A stretch of 64,000 bases of DNA from Nocardioides agri (lineage in GTDB: Bacteria > Actinomycetota > Actinomycetes > Propionibacteriales > Nocardioidaceae), in NCBI RefSeq assembly GCF_013778305.1, contig NZ_JACEIC010000002.1:1761669-1825668 (forward strand), read 5' to 3'. The notes below the pieces were generated by a model, which did no database searches, was not told where the DNA came from, and was given only the letters and a program-made list of their open reading frames with translations. How positions within the stretch are numbered: the stretch's first letter is position 1; the number at the start of each line of letters is the position of its first letter. This document shows, piece after piece, positions 62,589 to 64,000 of the stretch. Made by a program: the position numbers and the translations under genes.

Positions 62589-62906
62589 GTGCGGATGACG
62601 ATCCCGACCCAGCTGGTCCTGCAGGTGCTGCTGCAGGAGCCGGGCGAGGAGCGCTACGGCTACGAGGTCGGCGAGCTCGCCGGGCTCGCCAGCGGCACCG
62701 TGCACCCGATCCTGGCGCGGCTCGAGGGCGCGGGCTGGGTGGCGTCCCGCTGGGAGGACGTCGAGGCGAGCGTGGCGGGGCGACCGCCCCGTCGCTACTA
62801 CCGGCTCACCGCGGACGGCGTCGGCTCCGCCCACGACGCACTGGCCCGCGCGCGCCGCCCCCGGCGGACCGGGCTCGACCCCTGGACGGCACCGGGACCG
62901 ACGTGA
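62589..62906 (+). CDS. PadR-family transcriptional regulator
   Basis: 105 residues. Winged HTH of PadR type: LVLQVLLQEPGEERYGYEVG, GLASGTVHPILARLEGAGWV, and wing RPPRRYYRLTADG. Short C-terminus, so a PadR subfamily-2 size. GTG at 62589 or ATG at 62595. The operator upstream suggests self-control; the next gene follows at 8 bases, presumably in the same mRNA. Confidence 0.87.
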   Translation: MRMTIPTQLVLQVLLQEPGEERYGYEVGELAGLASGTVHPILARLEGAGWVASRWEDVEASVAGRPPRRYYRLTADGVGSAHDALARARRPRRTGLDPWTAPGPT

Positions 62907-62913
62907 GCACGAC

Positions 62914-63288
62914 ATGATCAGCACGGAGGGACGCCCGCAGTGGTGGTCGATGGCGATCACCCGGTCCGCCCTCCGCCTGATCCCGGCCGGCGACACGCGC
63001 GATCGCTGGCAGCAGGAGCTCGTCACCGAGCTCTACGGACTCAGCCGGACCGAGCAGGCCCGGCACACCTGGGGCGTGGTCACCCGCGCGCCCGCGCTCC
63101 GCGCGGCGGCCACCGCCCCCGACCGGATCGTCCCGGAGGCCGTGATGAGGAAGCCGCTGCGCTGCCGAGTGGGGTGGCACAAGTGGTCCCACCGCTACAC
63201 CGACGAGCACCTGCGCTACCTGGAGTGCACGCGCTGCCACAAGCAGGGTGACGCCTACGACTACCTGCCGCCGATGGGCTGGGGCTGA
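62914..63288 (+). CDS. Hypothetical protein with C-terminal CxxC/H motif
   Basis: 124 residues. The first half is amphipathic (TRSALRLIPAGDTRDRWQQE and TRAPALRAAATAPD), recalling short companions encoded after PadR genes. The C-terminus has CRVGWHKWSHRYTDEHLRYL and ECTRCHKQGD: a Cys, spaced His residues and a CxxCH, consistent with a small zinc knuckle. Family not recognised. Probably co-transcribed with the PadR gene. Confidence 0.6.
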   Translation: MISTEGRPQWWSMAITRSALRLIPAGDTRDRWQQELVTELYGLSRTEQARHTWGVVTRAPALRAAATAPDRIVPEAVMRKPLRCRVGWHKWSHRYTDEHLRYLECTRCHKQGDAYDYLPPMGWG

Positions 63289-63315
63289 CCTCGGGGCTGA
63301 CCCTAGGCTCGGCGC

Positions 63316-63867
63316 ATGGCCCTCCTGCACCACGCGACCATCGTCCCGTCCAAGCGCGAGCTGATCGGCGCCTGGCTGCCCGGCCAGACGTGGGCGGCCG
63401 GGCTGCCGGAGCTGGCGCCGATCGGTGGCTACCGGTTCGACGACCCCGCCGGCGAGGTGGGCATGGAGGGCATCCTGCTGCGCAGCGAGGACGGCGCCGT
63501 CACGGTGCACGTGCCGCTGACCTACCGCGCCGCGCCGCTCGACGGCGCCGAGGCCCACCTGGTCGGCACGACCGAGCACTCGGTGCTCGGCACCCGGTGG
63601 GTGTACGACGCGCCCGCCGACCCGGTCTTCGAGGCCGCGCTGACCGAGGTGATCACCTCGGGCGGCACGGGCGCGGAGGAGTACTTCGAGGAGGACGGCG
63701 TACGCCGGACCCGCGAGCCCGCGGTCACGGTCGTCGGCAGCGGCGTCGCCGGCGGCGGCGGCGACGAGGTCTCGGTGGTCCGCGTGGTCGGCGAGCCCGT
63801 CGACTCCGAGGCCGTGCTCACCGGCACCTGGGCCGGCGGCTCCGGCGTGCTGGCCGCGCTCGGCTGA
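63316..63867 (+). CDS. Maltokinase N-terminal-cap-like protein
   Basis: 183 residues. HHATIVPSKRELIGAWLPGQ and TVHVPLTYRAAPLDGAEAHL match the cap domain that precedes the kinase fold in maltokinases (Mak_N_cap), but no kinase domain follows: the protein ends after the cap. Stand-alone caps of this kind are common in actinobacteria and have no assigned role. TAGGCT lies exactly six bases before the ATG, suggesting leaderless expression. Confidence 0.7.
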   Translation: MALLHHATIVPSKRELIGAWLPGQTWAAGLPELAPIGGYRFDDPAGEVGMEGILLRSEDGAVTVHVPLTYRAAPLDGAEAHLVGTTEHSVLGTRWVYDAPADPVFEAALTEVITSGGTGAEEYFEEDGVRRTREPAVTVVGSGVAGGGGDEVSVVRVVGEPVDSEAVLTGTWAGGSGVLAALG

Positions 63868-63881
63868 GACCGCGCGGCCGG

Positions 63882-64000
63882 TCAGGAGCGGCGGACGACC
63901 TTGATGACCTCGTGCCGCGGGACGGGGTTGTCGCGGACCGCCTTGCAGGTGAGTCGCGCGGCGGTGCGCTGGTCGCGGATCGTGCGGACGACGACGGCGT
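63882..64000 (-). CDS. C-terminal end of an unidentified gene
   Basis: The minus-strand frame is open from the window edge to the TGA at 63882-63884 and ends with RDNPVPRHEVIKVVRRS. About 38 residues are visible, basic, with G or C at nearly all third codon positions, as in real genes here. Too short to assign. Confidence 0.45.
   Translation of the reverse strand, partial: AVVVRTIRDQRTAARLTCKAVRDNPVPRHEVIKVVRRS

Overview
The window comes from a high-GC actinobacterium and looks most like Nocardioides or a close relative in the Nocardioidaceae. The evidence is the codon use, a class I lysyl-tRNA synthetase, the HspR/HAIR heat-shock circuit, an F420-type luciferase-like oxidoreductase, a class E sortase, ESX (type VII)-type secretion substrates, many GTG starts and many apparently leaderless genes. 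I see no rRNA, tRNA, CRISPR array, insertion sequence or prophage.

Layout. 1-3.2 kb: end of a sulfotransferase, a glycosidase-like propeller protein and small stand-alone enzymes. 3.2-8.2 kb: purB, purD and purA on the minus strand, with a broken catalase-like gene between purD and purA. 8.3-24 kb: housekeeping and transport, namely a lipid kinase, a LuxR-type regulator, lysS, a YeiH exporter with its LysR regulator, an MFS pump, fba, a TrmH methyltransferase, DedA, pyrE and an aminotransferase. 23-34 kb: stress block with clpB and dnaK-grpE-dnaJ-hspR, each end carrying a HAIR operator. A four-gene ESX effector module (25.7-28.6 kb) lies between them.

35-40 kb: two tandem sortase-anchored surface proteins whose 3' ends are nearly identical DNA. 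40-42.5 kb: a MarR/UspA/EamA divergon. 42.7-48.3 kb: a SnoaL-like gene diverging from a five-gene, mostly translationally coupled cluster (LLM oxidoreductase, DUF1214, SDR, sulfotransferase-like, DapB-like). Its promoter holds a match to the KstR steroid-catabolism operator. 48.4-56.7 kb: AraC/DUF1772, an SBP-permease fusion with its ATPase, TetR/cupin, a flavin-binding protein, a permease relic, an MFS pump and a P450. 56.8-58.9 kb: a secreted protein coupled to a class E sortase. 58.9-62.5 kb: a coupled monooxygenase-TetR-hydrolase operon diverging from an SDR, again with a KstR-type box. The end holds a PadR regulator, two small proteins and the tail of an unknown gene.

The two KstR-type boxes suggest that the 43-48 kb and 60-62 kb clusters belong to one regulon that handles a hydrophobic, steroid- or terpenoid-like ketone. 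The stress block is a classic HspR regulon. The ESX module looks like a secreted pore-forming effector with its partner, chaperone and a candidate immunity protein. Two layout habits recur: start codons 6-7 bases after a -10 hexamer, and convergent genes whose stop codons share a single CTAG.
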